Assembly: GCF_018390695.1 (NCBI RefSeq)
Contig: NZ_JAHBGF010000028.1
Coordinates: forward strand, 62,001-126,000
Origin: Ancylobacter sonchi
GTDB lineage: Bacteria; Pseudomonadota; Alphaproteobacteria; Rhizobiales; Xanthobacteraceae
Length of the DNA: 64,000 bases
Direction: 5' to 3'
Each line of letters starts with the position of its first letter. Positions within the stretch are counted from its first letter, which is position 1. Shown piece after piece: positions 44,501-52,956 of this stretch. Below the pieces are notes generated by a model. The model did not search any database. It saw only the letters and a list, made by a program, of their open reading frames with translations, and was not told where the DNA came from. The translations under genes and the position numbers were made by a program.

Positions 44501-46875
44501 ATCCCGGCCGCGCCATCGGCCTCGCCTGGTTCGGCGTCGACCGGGCGAAGCGGGTGCTGGAGGTGGCGCTCGATGCGCCGGAGCGCATCCGCCCGGAGAC
44601 CACGCTCTCCGTGCCCGTGCAGGTGAAAGGCAACGGGGCGGGGGAGGCTTATGTCACCCTCGCCCTCGTCGATGTCGGCATCCTCAACCTCACCGATTTC
44701 AAGACGCCGGACCCGGACGGCTTCTATCTCGGCCAGCGCCAGCTCGGGACTGAGGTGCGCGACTTCTATGGCCAGTTGATTGACGGCATGCAGGGCGCGC
44801 GCGGGCGGCTGCGCTCCGGTGGCGACGCCATGGATGGCGGCTTGCAGGCTGATCCGCCGACCCAGCCGCCGCTCGCCTTGTTCTCCGGCCCGGTGAAGCT
44901 GGACGGGCAGGGCCGCGCGACCATCGACTTCGCGGTCCCGGCCTTCGATGGCACGGGGAAGCTGATGGCGGTGGCGTGGTCCGGCGAGGCGGTCGGCCAT
45001 GCCGGCAAGGATGTCGTCATCCGCGATCCGTTGGTGGCGACCACGACGCTGCCGCGCTTCCTCGGCGCCGGCGACCGCTCGACGCTGAACCTCGCCCTCG
45101 ACAATGTCGATGGCCCGCCCGGCGACTATTCGCTGGCGCTGGTGACGGACGGACCGGTGAAGCTCGGTGTCGCCCCCGACAAGGTGACGCTGACGCCGGG
45201 TGCCCGGCAGAACCTGAAGGTGCCGCTGGAAGGCACCGGCATCGGTCCGGCCCGTGTCTCGGTGCGCCTCGTCGGCCCGGACGGGCTGAGCATCGTGCGC
45301 GACTATGCGCTGGAGGTGCGCCCGGCCTATCCCGCGATTTCCCGCCGCAGCGTGACCGCGCTCGCCCCCGGCGCCTCGCTGACGCTGAGCGGCGATCTCG
45401 TCGCCGATCTCGTGCCCGGCACCGGGCGGGTGACCGTCTCGGCCGGCGGCGATCCCGCCTTCGACGTGCCGGCGCTGATGGTGGCGCTGGACCGCTATCC
45501 CTTCGCCTGTTCCGAGCAGCTGACCAGCCGCGCCATGCCGCTGCTCTATGCCGCCGAACTGGCCAAGAGTTCTGACTTAATGACCGGACTCGACCTGAAG
45601 AACGATCCCGGCAAGACCATCCGCGACGCCATCGCCCGGCTCGTGGCGCGGCAGGGCTCGGACGGCTCCTTCGGGCTGTGGCAGGCGGGCGGCAACGACC
45701 TGTTCCTGGACAGCTACGTCACCGACTTCCTGACCCGCGCCCGCGAGCGCGGCTTTGTGGTGCCCGACGTGCCGTTCCGCCTCGCCCTCGACCGGCTGCG
45801 CAACGCGCTCGCCTATGCCAATGACGGCGCCACCGACGACGGGGACGCCTATGCCATCTATGTGCTCGCCCGCAACGGCCGCGCTCCGCTCGGCGATCTG
45901 CGCTATGTCGCGGACGCCAAGATGGCCGACGTTTCCTCGCCCTTCGCGCGCGGCAACATCGCCGCCGCCCTTGGCCTGCTCGGCGACAAGGGGAGGGCGG
46001 AAAAGGCCTTCGTCGCCGCGCTGGAGCTGCTGCCCGAGCAGCCGGAAGCCGATTTGCTCGGCCGCGCCGATTTCGGCTCGCAACTGCGCGACGCGGCCGG
46101 GGTGGCGACGCTCGCCGCCGAGGGGGGCTTCCCCGGCCCGGCGCGTACCGCCCGCGCCCGCGCCGTGACCATCGGCAACGACGTTACCGCGACCTCGACG
46201 CAGGAGGATGCCTGGCTGCTCATGGCGGCCCGCGCCGCCCGCGAGGGCAGGGGCGTCAGCCTCGATATCGATGGTGCCGCGCATTCTGGCCTGTTCGAAC
46301 GGATTTTCGAGCCGGCTGGCCTGACTGCACACCGCACCGTCCTCACCAATCGCGGTTCGGCTCCGGTCGACGTGGCCGTCAGCATTGACGGCCCACCGTC
46401 CAGCCCCGAGCCCGCCGCCGCCAATGGATTCGCGCTGAAGCGGTCCTATTTCGACCTGGCCGGCAACCCGGCCGACCCGTCTAACGTTCAGCAAAATCAA
46501 CGACTTGTCGTGGTTATCGAAGCCCAGGAGGACGAATACGCCCCCTCCCAGGTGATGATCGTCGACTGGCTCCCCGCCGGTTTCGAGATCGACAATCCGG
46601 CGCTGGCGGTCGGCTCGGATGCCGGCGCGCTCGCCTGGCTGGGGGACACCACCGAGACCGCCCATGCCGAGTTCCGCGACACCCACTTCATGGCGGCGGT
46701 CGATCGCACCCAAGGATCTGAAGAAGCTGAGCTTTTGCGCGTCGCCTACATCGTGCGTGCCGTCTCGCCGGGCAACTACGCGCATCCGCCGGCGACGGTG
46801 GAGGACATGTACCGCCCCGGCCGTTTCGCCCGCACCGAGGCCGGCACCACCGTGGTCAGGGAGCGCGGGCGGTGA
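41515..46875 (+). CDS. Bacterial alpha-2-macroglobulin (thioester type)
   Basis: Protein of 1786 residues with a signal peptide (ATLVRAFAAPLVLALLAGAAMAQ) and no lipobox, so soluble periplasmic. A proline/alanine linker precedes macroglobulin-like beta domains and the bait region. The thioester motif CSEQ has Cys1332 (RYPFACSEQLTSRAMPLLY), followed by the helical thioester domain (YVTDFLTRARERGF). Such proteins trap proteases by covalent attachment after bait cleavage. It overlaps pbpC by 4 nt, the classic pairing in which PBP1C repairs peptidoglycan when the wall has been breached. The ATG at 41515 follows GGGGGAGAG. Confidence 0.93.
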   Translation: MSAALRPATLVRAFAAPLVLALLAGAAMAQTAPPKNAPVPPPKPAATAPAKPVAAQPAPEPALPRTYSRPDLVESARRLQSLVDRDRAPLERPAAQLRRDADAALQAGDARAAAGLYSRLVRIAPDDSGLWMRLSRALARIKPNQDESADTFLDRASAAAFLAYRKATTRNGQADALFALGHLYAERSLWRAALDTLALALTVSDVPAERGFYGKLRAEQGFRMLDYTVDSDAANPRVCVQFSEELAKGPVDFASFVALSGPQGAVDKPAVSVDGQQLCVEGLRHGEAYDLTLRSGVPSVIPAEKLQNTADLTIYVRDRKPGVRFTGRAYVLPRTGPRAIPVVTVNTSRVAVEVLRIGDRSLIPTALDGDFRRDLGSYDLSQLKDGQAELVFSGELETASPLNEDTTTAFPVDEAVGTLKPGVYVLAARPAGDAANPDDDYSTRSAQWFVVSDLGMTALSGSDGLHVLVRALGSAKPVANAEIRLLAKSNEVLATARTDATGAAVFDAAVTRGEQGFAPAVVVARGEGDDYAFLSLEDQAFDLTDRGVGGRAAPGRMDAFLTTERGVYRSGETVHLTALLRNPQVAAVAGIPLTLVLKRPDGVEDRRALVDDQGAGGRATAFELMAGVMTGTWRVDAYVDPRGVPVGSATFLVEDYVPERLALDLSTSAKQIAPGTPVAVDVEGRWLFGPPAVGLDVSGEIELKVAKQRPGWAGWRFGRADDGFTAMREPLPDIRVTDSAGKASLSAVLPAAQATGQPLEAEIFVELDEGGGRAIRRSLTLPVAASVSGIGVKPLWTGSGPAEGTSAAVEVAFVDPAGKQQAAAGVAWTLYRIENRYQWYRVGNSWDFEPVQATRKVADGTLDLTADKPARLDVPVEWGRYRLEVTSGAGATRLSTAVSFEAGWGGGATADAPDRLELTLDKPNYAEGDRLDVHMTSRTAGSATVLIVGDGVLASKTLEVPAGDSTVSFDVAAGWAPGAYVLAFLHRPLDVAAGRNPGRAIGLAWFGVDRAKRVLEVALDAPERIRPETTLSVPVQVKGNGAGEAYVTLALVDVGILNLTDFKTPDPDGFYLGQRQLGTEVRDFYGQLIDGMQGARGRLRSGGDAMDGGLQADPPTQPPLALFSGPVKLDGQGRATIDFAVPAFDGTGKLMAVAWSGEAVGHAGKDVVIRDPLVATTTLPRFLGAGDRSTLNLALDNVDGPPGDYSLALVTDGPVKLGVAPDKVTLTPGARQNLKVPLEGTGIGPARVSVRLVGPDGLSIVRDYALEVRPAYPAISRRSVTALAPGASLTLSGDLVADLVPGTGRVTVSAGGDPAFDVPALMVALDRYPFACSEQLTSRAMPLLYAAELAKSSDLMTGLDLKNDPGKTIRDAIARLVARQGSDGSFGLWQAGGNDLFLDSYVTDFLTRARERGFVVPDVPFRLALDRLRNALAYANDGATDDGDAYAIYVLARNGRAPLGDLRYVADAKMADVSSPFARGNIAAALGLLGDKGRAEKAFVAALELLPEQPEADLLGRADFGSQLRDAAGVATLAAEGGFPGPARTARARAVTIGNDVTATSTQEDAWLLMAARAAREGRGVSLDIDGAAHSGLFERIFEPAGLTAHRTVLTNRGSAPVDVAVSIDGPPSSPEPAAANGFALKRSYFDLAGNPADPSNVQQNQRLVVVIEAQEDEYAPSQVMIVDWLPAGFEIDNPALAVGSDAGALAWLGDTTETAHAEFRDTHFMAAVDRTQGSEEAELLRVAYIVRAVSPGNYAHPPATVEDMYRPGRFARTEAGTTVVRERGR

Positions 46876-48953
46876 GCGATAACCCGCACCCGCTCTGGCA
46901 GCGCTGTGCGGCCGCCGGCCTGCTGGCGGGGGTTATTTTCGTAGGCGGATCATATGCTTGGCTCGTCGGCGTGCGTGCCGCCGCCCCGCCACCGCCGACG
47001 ATCGCCACCTCGGTCGAAGTGCTCGACCGCGACGGCCGGCTGCTGCGCCCCTTCGCGCTGCCGGATGGCCGCTGGCGCCTCGCCGCCGATCCCGGGCGCG
47101 TCGACCGTCGCTATGTCGACATGCTAATCGCTTATGAAGACAAACGTTTTTACGATCACGCCGGCGTGGATCCGCTGGCGCTGCTGCGTGCGGCCTGGCA
47201 GTTCGTGACCCATGGCCGCATCGTGTCCGGCGGATCGACGCTCACCATGCAGGTCGCCCGCCTGCTGGAACCTCGTCCGGCCCGCACGCTGGAGGCAAAG
47301 CTCGCCGAAATGCGTCGCGCCATCGAGTTGGAAGCACGGCTCAGCAAGACAGAAATCCTGAAGCTTTACATGATCTTGGCGCCGTTCGGCGGCAATCTCG
47401 AAGGCGTGCGCGCCGCCAGTCTGGCCTGGTTCGGCAAGGAGCCGCGCCGCCTGACATTGGCCGAGGCGGCACTGCTGGTCGCCCTGCCGCAGTCCCCCGA
47501 GGCGCGCCGGCCGGACCGCCAGGTCTCCGCCGCCGGCGCCGGTCGTCGTCGCGTCATCGAACGTCTTGAAAAAACGGGATTATTCGGAGAGCCTGAAGCT
47601 CGTTTCGCGCTGGCGGCCGATCTCCCTGCCACCCGCCAAGAGCTTCCGAACCTCGCCTTTCACGCCGCCGAGGCGGCGCGCCACGAGCGTCCGGCCGTCG
47701 CGGTCCACCATCTCGCCATCGATGCCGCCCTGCAGGAGCGGCTCGAGGCGCTTGCCGCTGAACGTGCGGCGACGCTGGAGCCCGGAAGCTCGCTCGCCAT
47801 GGTCGCCATCGACAACGCTTCCGGCGACGTGCTGGCCCGCATCAGCGGCGCCGACCCGCGGGATAGCTCGCGCGCCGGTGCCGTCAACCTGACGCGGGCG
47901 TTCCGCTCACCGGGATCGACGCTTAAGCCGTTGATTTATGGGATGGCTTTCGAGGACGGTCTCGTCCATCCGGAGACGCTGATCGAGGATCGGCCGATGC
48001 GTTTCGGCGCCTATCGGCCGCGCAATTTCGACCTCGACTATCAGGGCACGGTGCCGGTGAAGCGGGCGTTGCAGATGTCGCTCAACGTGCCGGCGGTGGC
48101 CCTGCTGCAGGCGGTGGGGCCGCAGCGCCTCGCCAGCCGCCTGAACGCGGCGGGGGTCGAACTCAAGCTGCCACCTGGCGAGGTGCCGGGACTGGCGGTC
48201 GGGCTGGGGGGCGCTGGGGTGACGCTGGAGGGCCTCACGGCGCTCTATGCCGGCATCGGCAATGGCGGCACGGTGCATCCGCCTCGCCGGAGCCTCGACG
48301 ACGCGGTGCTGCGGCCGGATACCGAGAGCCGAAGGATACTGTCGCCGACCGCCAGCTGGTACCTGGCGCAAGCGTTGGCCGGTTCGCCTCCGCCCCGCAA
48401 TGCGCGCGGCGGCTTGATCGCCTTCAAGACGGGAACGTCGTTCGGCTATCGCGATGCCTGGTCGGTAGGGTTCGACGGGCTGAGGACGGTGGGGGTGTGG
48501 ATCGGCCGGCCGGACGGTCAGCCGGTGCCGGGCATGATCGGTCGGGAAAAGGCAGCGCCGCTGCTATTCGATGCGTTCGCACGCATCGCGGCCCGTCCCG
48601 CATCCCTGCCTGCGCCCCCGCGTGAGGCGCTGGTGGCCCGGAACGGCGAACTGCCGCCGCCGCTGCGGCGTTTTCAGGGAAATGAGGTCCACACTGGGCC
48701 TGCGGGAGCCCCGCAATTCGCCTTCCCGCCATCGGGAGCGACGCTCGACATCGAGCCGTCGGATCCGGTGCCGGTGAAGGTGCGCGGTGGCGAGGGGCTG
48801 ACGGTGTTCGTCGACGGCGTGCCGACGGGCAGGACCGATGCTGCCGGGATCTATTTCTGGCAGCCAGCGGGCGAGGGGTTCGTCCGGCTGACGGTAATGG
48901 ACGCTGCCGGTTTGTCCGACAGCGTATCCATTCGGCTGCGAAGCAGTCGCTAG
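46872..48953 (+). CDS. pbpC: Penicillin-binding protein 1C
   Basis: Bifunctional glycosyltransferase/transpeptidase of 693 residues. An N-terminal membrane anchor (AAAGLLAGVIFVGGSYAWLVGV) precedes the GT51 domain with catalytic Glu89 (AYEDKRFYDHAGVD) and GGSTLTMQVARLL. The transpeptidase domain has Ser349-x2-Lys352 (GSTLK), SLN and Lys519-Thr-Gly. The C-terminal extension (about residues 610-693) is the PBP1C-specific beta domain. The GTG start overlaps the alpha-2-macroglobulin stop, so the two are coupled. Confidence 0.95.
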   Translation: MSDNPHPLWQRCAAAGLLAGVIFVGGSYAWLVGVRAAAPPPPTIATSVEVLDRDGRLLRPFALPDGRWRLAADPGRVDRRYVDMLIAYEDKRFYDHAGVDPLALLRAAWQFVTHGRIVSGGSTLTMQVARLLEPRPARTLEAKLAEMRRAIELEARLSKTEILKLYMILAPFGGNLEGVRAASLAWFGKEPRRLTLAEAALLVALPQSPEARRPDRQVSAAGAGRRRVIERLEKTGLFGEPEARFALAADLPATRQELPNLAFHAAEAARHERPAVAVHHLAIDAALQERLEALAAERAATLEPGSSLAMVAIDNASGDVLARISGADPRDSSRAGAVNLTRAFRSPGSTLKPLIYGMAFEDGLVHPETLIEDRPMRFGAYRPRNFDLDYQGTVPVKRALQMSLNVPAVALLQAVGPQRLASRLNAAGVELKLPPGEVPGLAVGLGGAGVTLEGLTALYAGIGNGGTVHPPRRSLDDAVLRPDTESRRILSPTASWYLAQALAGSPPPRNARGGLIAFKTGTSFGYRDAWSVGFDGLRTVGVWIGRPDGQPVPGMIGREKAAPLLFDAFARIAARPASLPAPPREALVARNGELPPPLRRFQGNEVHTGPAGAPQFAFPPSGATLDIEPSDPVPVKVRGGEGLTVFVDGVPTGRTDAAGIYFWQPAGEGFVRLTVMDAAGLSDSVSIRLRSSR

Positions 48954-48957
48954 CGGC

Positions 48958-49164
48958 TCAGCGGCCGGCGACGGCGGCGCGAGCGATGTCCTGGCGGACG
49001 AGGCCACGACGGGCGAGGGCGGCGTCGGACAGACGCGACAGGGCTTCATAGCGCTGCGCGATGCGGCGGCCTTCGCCGACGGCGTCGAAGAAGGCAACGA
49101 CGGCCTCGACGGCGCGCGAGAAGAAGTCGGGAGAGGTATGGCGGGAAAGCGACACGGTGCTCAT
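48958..49164 (-). CDS. DUF1127 family small protein
   Basis: Protein of 68 residues: MSTVSLSRHTSPDFFSRAVEAVVAFFDAVGEGRRIAQRYEALSRLSDAALARRGLVRQDIARAAVAGR. The C-terminal RYEALSRLSDAALARRGLVRQDI is the arginine-rich DUF1127 motif. Small DUF1127 proteins in alphaproteobacteria act in phosphate, carbon or RNA regulation, for example in sRNA maturation in Rhodobacter. It is convergent with pbpC, with 4 bp between the stop codons. The upstream 475 bp is AT-rich in part. Confidence 0.85.
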   Translation of the reverse strand: MSTVSLSRHTSPDFFSRAVEAVVAFFDAVGEGRRIAQRYEALSRLSDAALARRGLVRQDIARAAVAGR

Positions 49165-49639
49165 GGGAGCCTCCAATCAAAGGCATTCTGTATGCCAGCG
49201 AATATAAGCCATCTGGTGCGGTGCAAAAGGCGATATGCTGCATGGCAGCACTGAGCGAGTTGCATGCCGCAACGTGATGCGCGTTGGCCAAAGAGCGGCC
49301 GATAACGACGAAAATGACCTTTAAAATGAAGATGATGGTATTATACTGGTGATTTGTCGCTTTGCCATGCGTCTTTCGCGTAGGGCGCATGATCGATCGT
49401 CATGCGTCGGGCGCGCCCTTCTGCGACGGGCCGGATGCCCCTGAAGTTCCGCGGAGAGGGCGTTTCGATTCATTCAGCCGCCCATGTTGTCCCCAGGCCG
49501 GGCGGAGACTTTCTGCAAAGGGGGTAGACCGTTGCGAATGGAAGCGCTATATGCCCGTCCGTTCGCCGCAACGGCTTGCCAAAGCCGACTGCCGATCTTG
49601 AAGAGCCGGGCAAAAAGCTCGTGTTTTCAAAATCTTCGG
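49165..49639. other. Intergenic region (475 bp) upstream of the DUF1127 gene and tRNA-Gln
   Basis: No convincing gene. It contains an inverted repeat TGCTGC-ATG-GCAGCA (49236-49250), an AT-rich stretch (about 49300-49355) and a 7-7-7 dyad CGCATGA/TCATGCG (49386-49392 and 49400-49406). Either dyad could be an operator. A small RNA in this stretch cannot be excluded from sequence alone. Confidence 0.4.
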
Positions 49640-49713
49640 TGGGGGATAGTTTAACGGTAGAACTGCGGACTCTGACTCCGTTAGTCCAGGTTCGAATCCT
49701 GGTCCCCCAGCCA
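49640..49713 (+). tRNA. tRNA-Gln (anticodon CTG), CCA encoded
   Basis: 74-nt cloverleaf. Acceptor TGGGGGA pairs with TCCCCCA, discriminator G, then encoded CCA. The anticodon loop CTCTGAC gives CTG between GCGGA and TCCGT, the T-loop is TTCGAAT, and the D-arm is TAGTTTAACGGTAGA. It reads CAG codons. Intact and well formed. Confidence 0.95.
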
Positions 49714-49868
49714 CCTATTTTTTCTCAATTTCAATGACTTGTGCGCTTAGCAGGCTAAGCCGCACCATTCATCAGCCGGCATGAAAGCGCATTGTAAGCG
49801 CTCAAGAGCGCTGCATGCCAATATCGGGCGCCTTGACTGCCGCCGTGGCGCATCCAGCGCGTGGCCTG

Positions 49869-49897
49869 CCCCCTGAAAAGTGGTCCTCCCGGAAGTA
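49869..49897 (+). repeat. IS-end-like remnant, left
   Basis: CCCCTGAAAAGTGGTCC followed by GGAAG. The AAAAGTGGTCC/GGAAG pattern resembles terminal repeats of IS21-type elements. CCCCTGAA occurs inverted (TTCAGGGG) at 50609-50616. No transposase gene is present. Confidence 0.4.
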
Positions 49898-49935
49898 GGC
49901 TTTCGAGCCCTCGGAGGAGCCTGCCGGCACCGGGA

Positions 49936-50536
49936 CGTTACGGACGGGTGGAGGAAGGTCCGTTCAGCGAGCGCCTGCGCGACAACAGCGCCGCCAAGCG
50001 CCTGATCGCCCGCCGCGCTATCGGCCTGTTCCGGCCGGGCGATTCTCCGTTCGTCGACACCGGCACCACGACGCTGTGCTTCGCAGAACAACTGAGCGTC
50101 GCGCGCGATCTCACCATCATGACCAATTCGGTGCGGATCGCCGCCCTCGCCGCGCGGGGCGAAGGCAGCAAGGTGTTCCTGGTGGGCGGCCGTCACCGCG
50201 AGGCCGGAGCGGAGAACGTCGGGCCGATCGCCGTCGAGCGGCTCAAGCGCTTCCACGCGCTCCATGCCGTACTCACGGTCGGTGCCATCGATGCGGATGG
50301 TATCGATGATTTCCACGAGGAGGAGGCCAAGGTCGCCCGGGCGATGATCCGGCAGGCGCGCGGCGTCACCATCCCGGCCGACCGCTTCAAGTTCGACGGG
50401 GCCGGCCTGTTCAGGATCGCCCCGCTCTCCGACATCGACCGGATCGTCGCCGACGCCCCACCCCCCCGAGGCGGCGGCCGAGCGGATCCTCGCCCATGGG
50501 GTGGAGGTGATCCTCGTCGGCGAGGCGGTGCCCTGA
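49936..50536 (+). pseudogene. Decayed DeoR-family regulator (HTH lost, frameshifted)
   Basis: Only the C-terminal DeoR sensor domain remains: VEEGPFSERLRDNSAAKRLIARRAIGLFRPGDSPFVDTGTTTLCFAEQL, TNSVRIAALAARGEGSKVFLVGGRHREAGAENVGP and DGIDDFHEEEAKVARAMIRQARGVTIPADRFKFDGAGLF. The N-terminal helix-turn-helix is missing, replaced by IS-end-like DNA at 49869-49897. A run of seven C (50461-50467) breaks the frame. Removing one C restores EAAAERILAHGVEVILVGEAVP and a stop at 50534-50536, a normal DeoR end. The frameshift alone could be a sequencing error, but the missing HTH is independent evidence of decay. Confidence 0.8.
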
Positions 50537-50559
50537 ACGTGCCGTCGAGACGGCCTCGT

Positions 50560-50616
50560 AAAGTGGCCCCGTCATTTTCCCCGGAAGCGGTCCTTTTTAA
50601 TGGAGCCATTCAGGGG
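50560..50616 (-). repeat. IS-end-like remnant, right
   Basis: AAAGTGGCCCCGTCATTTTCC, then GGAAGCGGTCC and TTCAGGGG (50609-50616). The last is the inverse of CCCCTGAA at the left remnant. Together the two flank the decayed DeoR gene, which suggests insertion-element debris. Confidence 0.4.
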
Positions 50617-50678
50617 AAATCTGCCCTCGACCCGCGGGATGCGGGCCCGCTCGGTGCGGGATTGTGAAGGAGGACAGT

Positions 50679-51620
50679 ATGAGCCAGTCGAGCCCCGACT
50701 ACTCGAAAGGCGCCGCTTACATGAACGGCATCTATGTGCCGATCTCCGAGGCCAAGATTCCGGTCGGCGACTGGGGCTTCACCCATTCGGACGTCACCTA
50801 TGACGTGGTTCACGTGACCGATGGCGGTTTCTTCCGGCTGGAAGACCATCTCGACCGCTTCCACCGTTCGCTGGAAGGCTACCGCCTCGATCCGGGTGTG
50901 ACCCGCGACGAGATGCGCACCATCCTCGGCAAGGTGGTGGCGCTGTCCGGCCTGAAGGACGCCTTCGTCGCGATGATCTCCACCCGCGGCATCCCGCGCG
51001 TCTACGGCTCGCGCGACCCGGCCGATTGCGACAACACCTTCATCGCCTATGCGGTGCCGTGGGTCGACGTGATCAAGCCGGACGTGCAGGAGCGTGGCGC
51101 CCACCTGCTGGTCGCGCAGGTGCCGCGCATCTCGCAGAACTCGCTCGACCCGACGCTGAAGAACTACATGTGGCGCGATTTCACCCGCGGCATGTTCGAG
51201 GCGAAGGACAAGGGCTTCGACACCGCCATCCTGCTCGACAGCGAGGGCTACCTGACCGAGGGCGCCGGCTTCAACGTCTTCATCGTCAAGGACAACAAGG
51301 TCATCACCCCGGATCGCGGCGCGCTGCGCGGCATCACCCGCCTCGCCGTGCTCGACCTCTGCCCCGAACTCGGCCTCGAGCCGGTCGTCGGGCCGATCAC
51401 CTTCGAGGACCTGATGGACGCCGACGAGGTGTTCACCACCACCACCGCCGGCGGCGTCATGCCCTGCGCGCGGGTGAACGACCGCATCTATGGCAATGAC
51501 CGGCCCGGCCCGATCAGCGCCAAGCTGAAGGACACCTACTGGCGCAAGCACAAGGAAGGCTGGCACATGACGCCGGTCAACTACGCCGACGCCGACAATC
51601 CCTTCAAGGTCGCGGCCTGA
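50679..51620 (+). CDS. Class IV aminotransferase, (R)-amine transaminase-like
   Basis: Fold-type-IV PLP enzyme of 313 residues. The PLP lysine is Lys161 (DPTLKNYMWRDFTRG), and Glu194 (GYLTEGAGFNVFIV) binds the pyridine nitrogen. The N-terminal active-site block GDWGFTHSDVTYDVVHVTDGGFFRLEDHLDRFHRS resembles (R)-selective amine transaminases (YDV pattern) rather than BCAT or D-alanine aminotransferase. GVMPCARV lies near the cofactor phosphate loop. The ATG at 50679 follows AAGGAGG. It is followed 119 bp later by a polyamine-type ABC transporter, suggesting it deaminates an imported amine. The substrate is inferred only. Confidence 0.85.
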   Translation: MSQSSPDYSKGAAYMNGIYVPISEAKIPVGDWGFTHSDVTYDVVHVTDGGFFRLEDHLDRFHRSLEGYRLDPGVTRDEMRTILGKVVALSGLKDAFVAMISTRGIPRVYGSRDPADCDNTFIAYAVPWVDVIKPDVQERGAHLLVAQVPRISQNSLDPTLKNYMWRDFTRGMFEAKDKGFDTAILLDSEGYLTEGAGFNVFIVKDNKVITPDRGALRGITRLAVLDLCPELGLEPVVGPITFEDLMDADEVFTTTTAGGVMPCARVNDRIYGNDRPGPISAKLKDTYWRKHKEGWHMTPVNYADADNPFKVAA

Positions 51621-51640
51621 CACCGCATCTCACACGACAG

Positions 51641-51669
51641 CTCAAGGGCGGCGCTCAGATCGCCCTGAG
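51641..51669 (+). other. Hairpin between aminotransferase and binding-protein genes
   Basis: CTCAAGGGCG (51641-51650) pairs with CGCCCTGAG (51661-51669) with one bulged A. There is no T-run. It may protect the upstream mRNA or modulate readthrough. Confidence 0.35.
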
Positions 51670-51739
51670 GGGGAAACGCACAAGGCAAGGGCCCCGCAAG
51701 GACCAATCGCACCACTTTCAAAAACCAGAGGGCGTGGCC

Positions 51740-52939
51740 ATGACCAAATCGACGTTCAGTTCTTCCGACGCTGCGGCCCCGTCCGCTTCGCCGGTCAGTC
51801 GCCGTACCGTGCTGAAGACGCTGGCAGCGGGGACCGCCGGGGCGCTCGCCGCCCCCTATATCCGGCCCGCCTACGCGGCGCCGGCGCAGCTCCGCGCGCT
51901 GATGTGGGAAGTCTACGCGGTTCCCGACATCGTCGGGGCCTTCGAGGAGAAGCACAAGATCAAGTTCTCGCCGACCTTCTTCGACGGCAATTCCGAGGCC
52001 TACAACAAGCTGCGCATCGGCGGCACCCGGGACTTCGACCTCGTGCAGGCCGACGGCTTCTGGCCGGGCCTCTACTTCCGCGAGAAGCTGATCCGCGACA
52101 TCGACTACGCCAAGATCCCCAACACCGCCAATGTCTATCCGGTGTTCAAGCCGGACCGCTTCAAGCTGCTGACCGACGAGGCGAGCGGCAAGCATTTCGG
52201 CGTCACCTGGTGCTGGGGCAGCTACGGCACGACCTACAATGCCGGAGAGGTGCCGAAGGAGAAGGTCCAGACCATCGAGGTGCTGTTCGATCCGGCTTTC
52301 AGCGGCCGGCTCGCCACCAGCGCCCGCTTCGAGGAGAACATCGCCCTTACCGGTATCCTCGCCGCCACCCGCCTCGGCACCAAGGACAAGCCGCGTCCCG
52401 ACGGCAAGTCGTTCAATCCCTATGTCCTTACCGACGAGGAGCTGGCCGAGGTCGAGAAGCTGCTGATCCAGCAGAAGCCGCTGCTGCTCACCCGCTACCA
52501 GGACAACACCACGCTGCAGCAGTTGCTGGAGAGCGGGGCGATCGTCGCGGCGCCGGAATTCGCGCAGGTCTACCGCGTGCTGGTGCAGAAGAAGGACAAG
52601 GGCGAAATCTCGGCCGACTTCTCGCACCAGCTGGTGCCGAAGGAGGGCGGGCTCGGCTGGGTCGATACCTGGCTGGTCACCACCGGCGTCACCGATCCGG
52701 CGACGCTCGACATCTGCCACGACTTCATGAACACCTTCCTGGCGCCGGAGAACATCAAGAAGATCTCGCTGATCGCCGGCTCCTCCGCGACCGTCGACCT
52801 GCGTTCGATCTCCACGCCCGAGGAGCAGAAGCTCTACCTGATGGACCGCACCGAGGAGCTGTCGTCGATGTACATGTTCGACCAGCCGTCCTCGACCGAG
52901 AAGTGGGAGCGCGTCTGGTCGCGCGTACAGGCTGCCTGA
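51740..52939 (+). CDS. Tat-exported substrate-binding protein, spermidine/putrescine type
   Basis: Periplasmic binding protein of 399 residues. The twin-arginine signal SRRTVLKTLAAGTAGALAAPYIRPAYA means it is exported folded. The mature part begins AQLRALMWEVYAVPDIVGAFEEKHKIKFSPTFFDGNSEAYNKL, the PotD/AfuA-like type II fold. It is followed by an ATPase and two permeases of the same transporter. The exact ligand is unknown; an amine is suggested by the neighbouring transaminase. The ATG at 51740 is chosen; a GTG two codons earlier is possible. Confidence 0.88.
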   Translation: MTKSTFSSSDAAAPSASPVSRRTVLKTLAAGTAGALAAPYIRPAYAAPAQLRALMWEVYAVPDIVGAFEEKHKIKFSPTFFDGNSEAYNKLRIGGTRDFDLVQADGFWPGLYFREKLIRDIDYAKIPNTANVYPVFKPDRFKLLTDEASGKHFGVTWCWGSYGTTYNAGEVPKEKVQTIEVLFDPAFSGRLATSARFEENIALTGILAATRLGTKDKPRPDGKSFNPYVLTDEELAEVEKLLIQQKPLLLTRYQDNTTLQQLLESGAIVAAPEFAQVYRVLVQKKDKGEISADFSHQLVPKEGGLGWVDTWLVTTGVTDPATLDICHDFMNTFLAPENIKKISLIAGSSATVDLRSISTPEEQKLYLMDRTEELSSMYMFDQPSSTEKWERVWSRVQAA

Positions 52940-52956
52940 CGACACCCGAAGTCATC

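Noticed and set aside
41389-45000. Open frame of 1203 codons antisense to the alpha-2-macroglobulin gene
   Set aside because: Same GC-driven shadow effect; composition is low-complexity and the plus-strand gene is certain.
49796-49803. GTAAGCGC resembling an IS66-type terminal sequence
   Set aside because: Too short and without a matching second end; probably chance.
50461-50467. Frameshift in the C7 run taken alone as proof of a pseudogene
   Set aside because: Homopolymer errors are common in sequencing. The pseudogene call rests mainly on the missing HTH domain.
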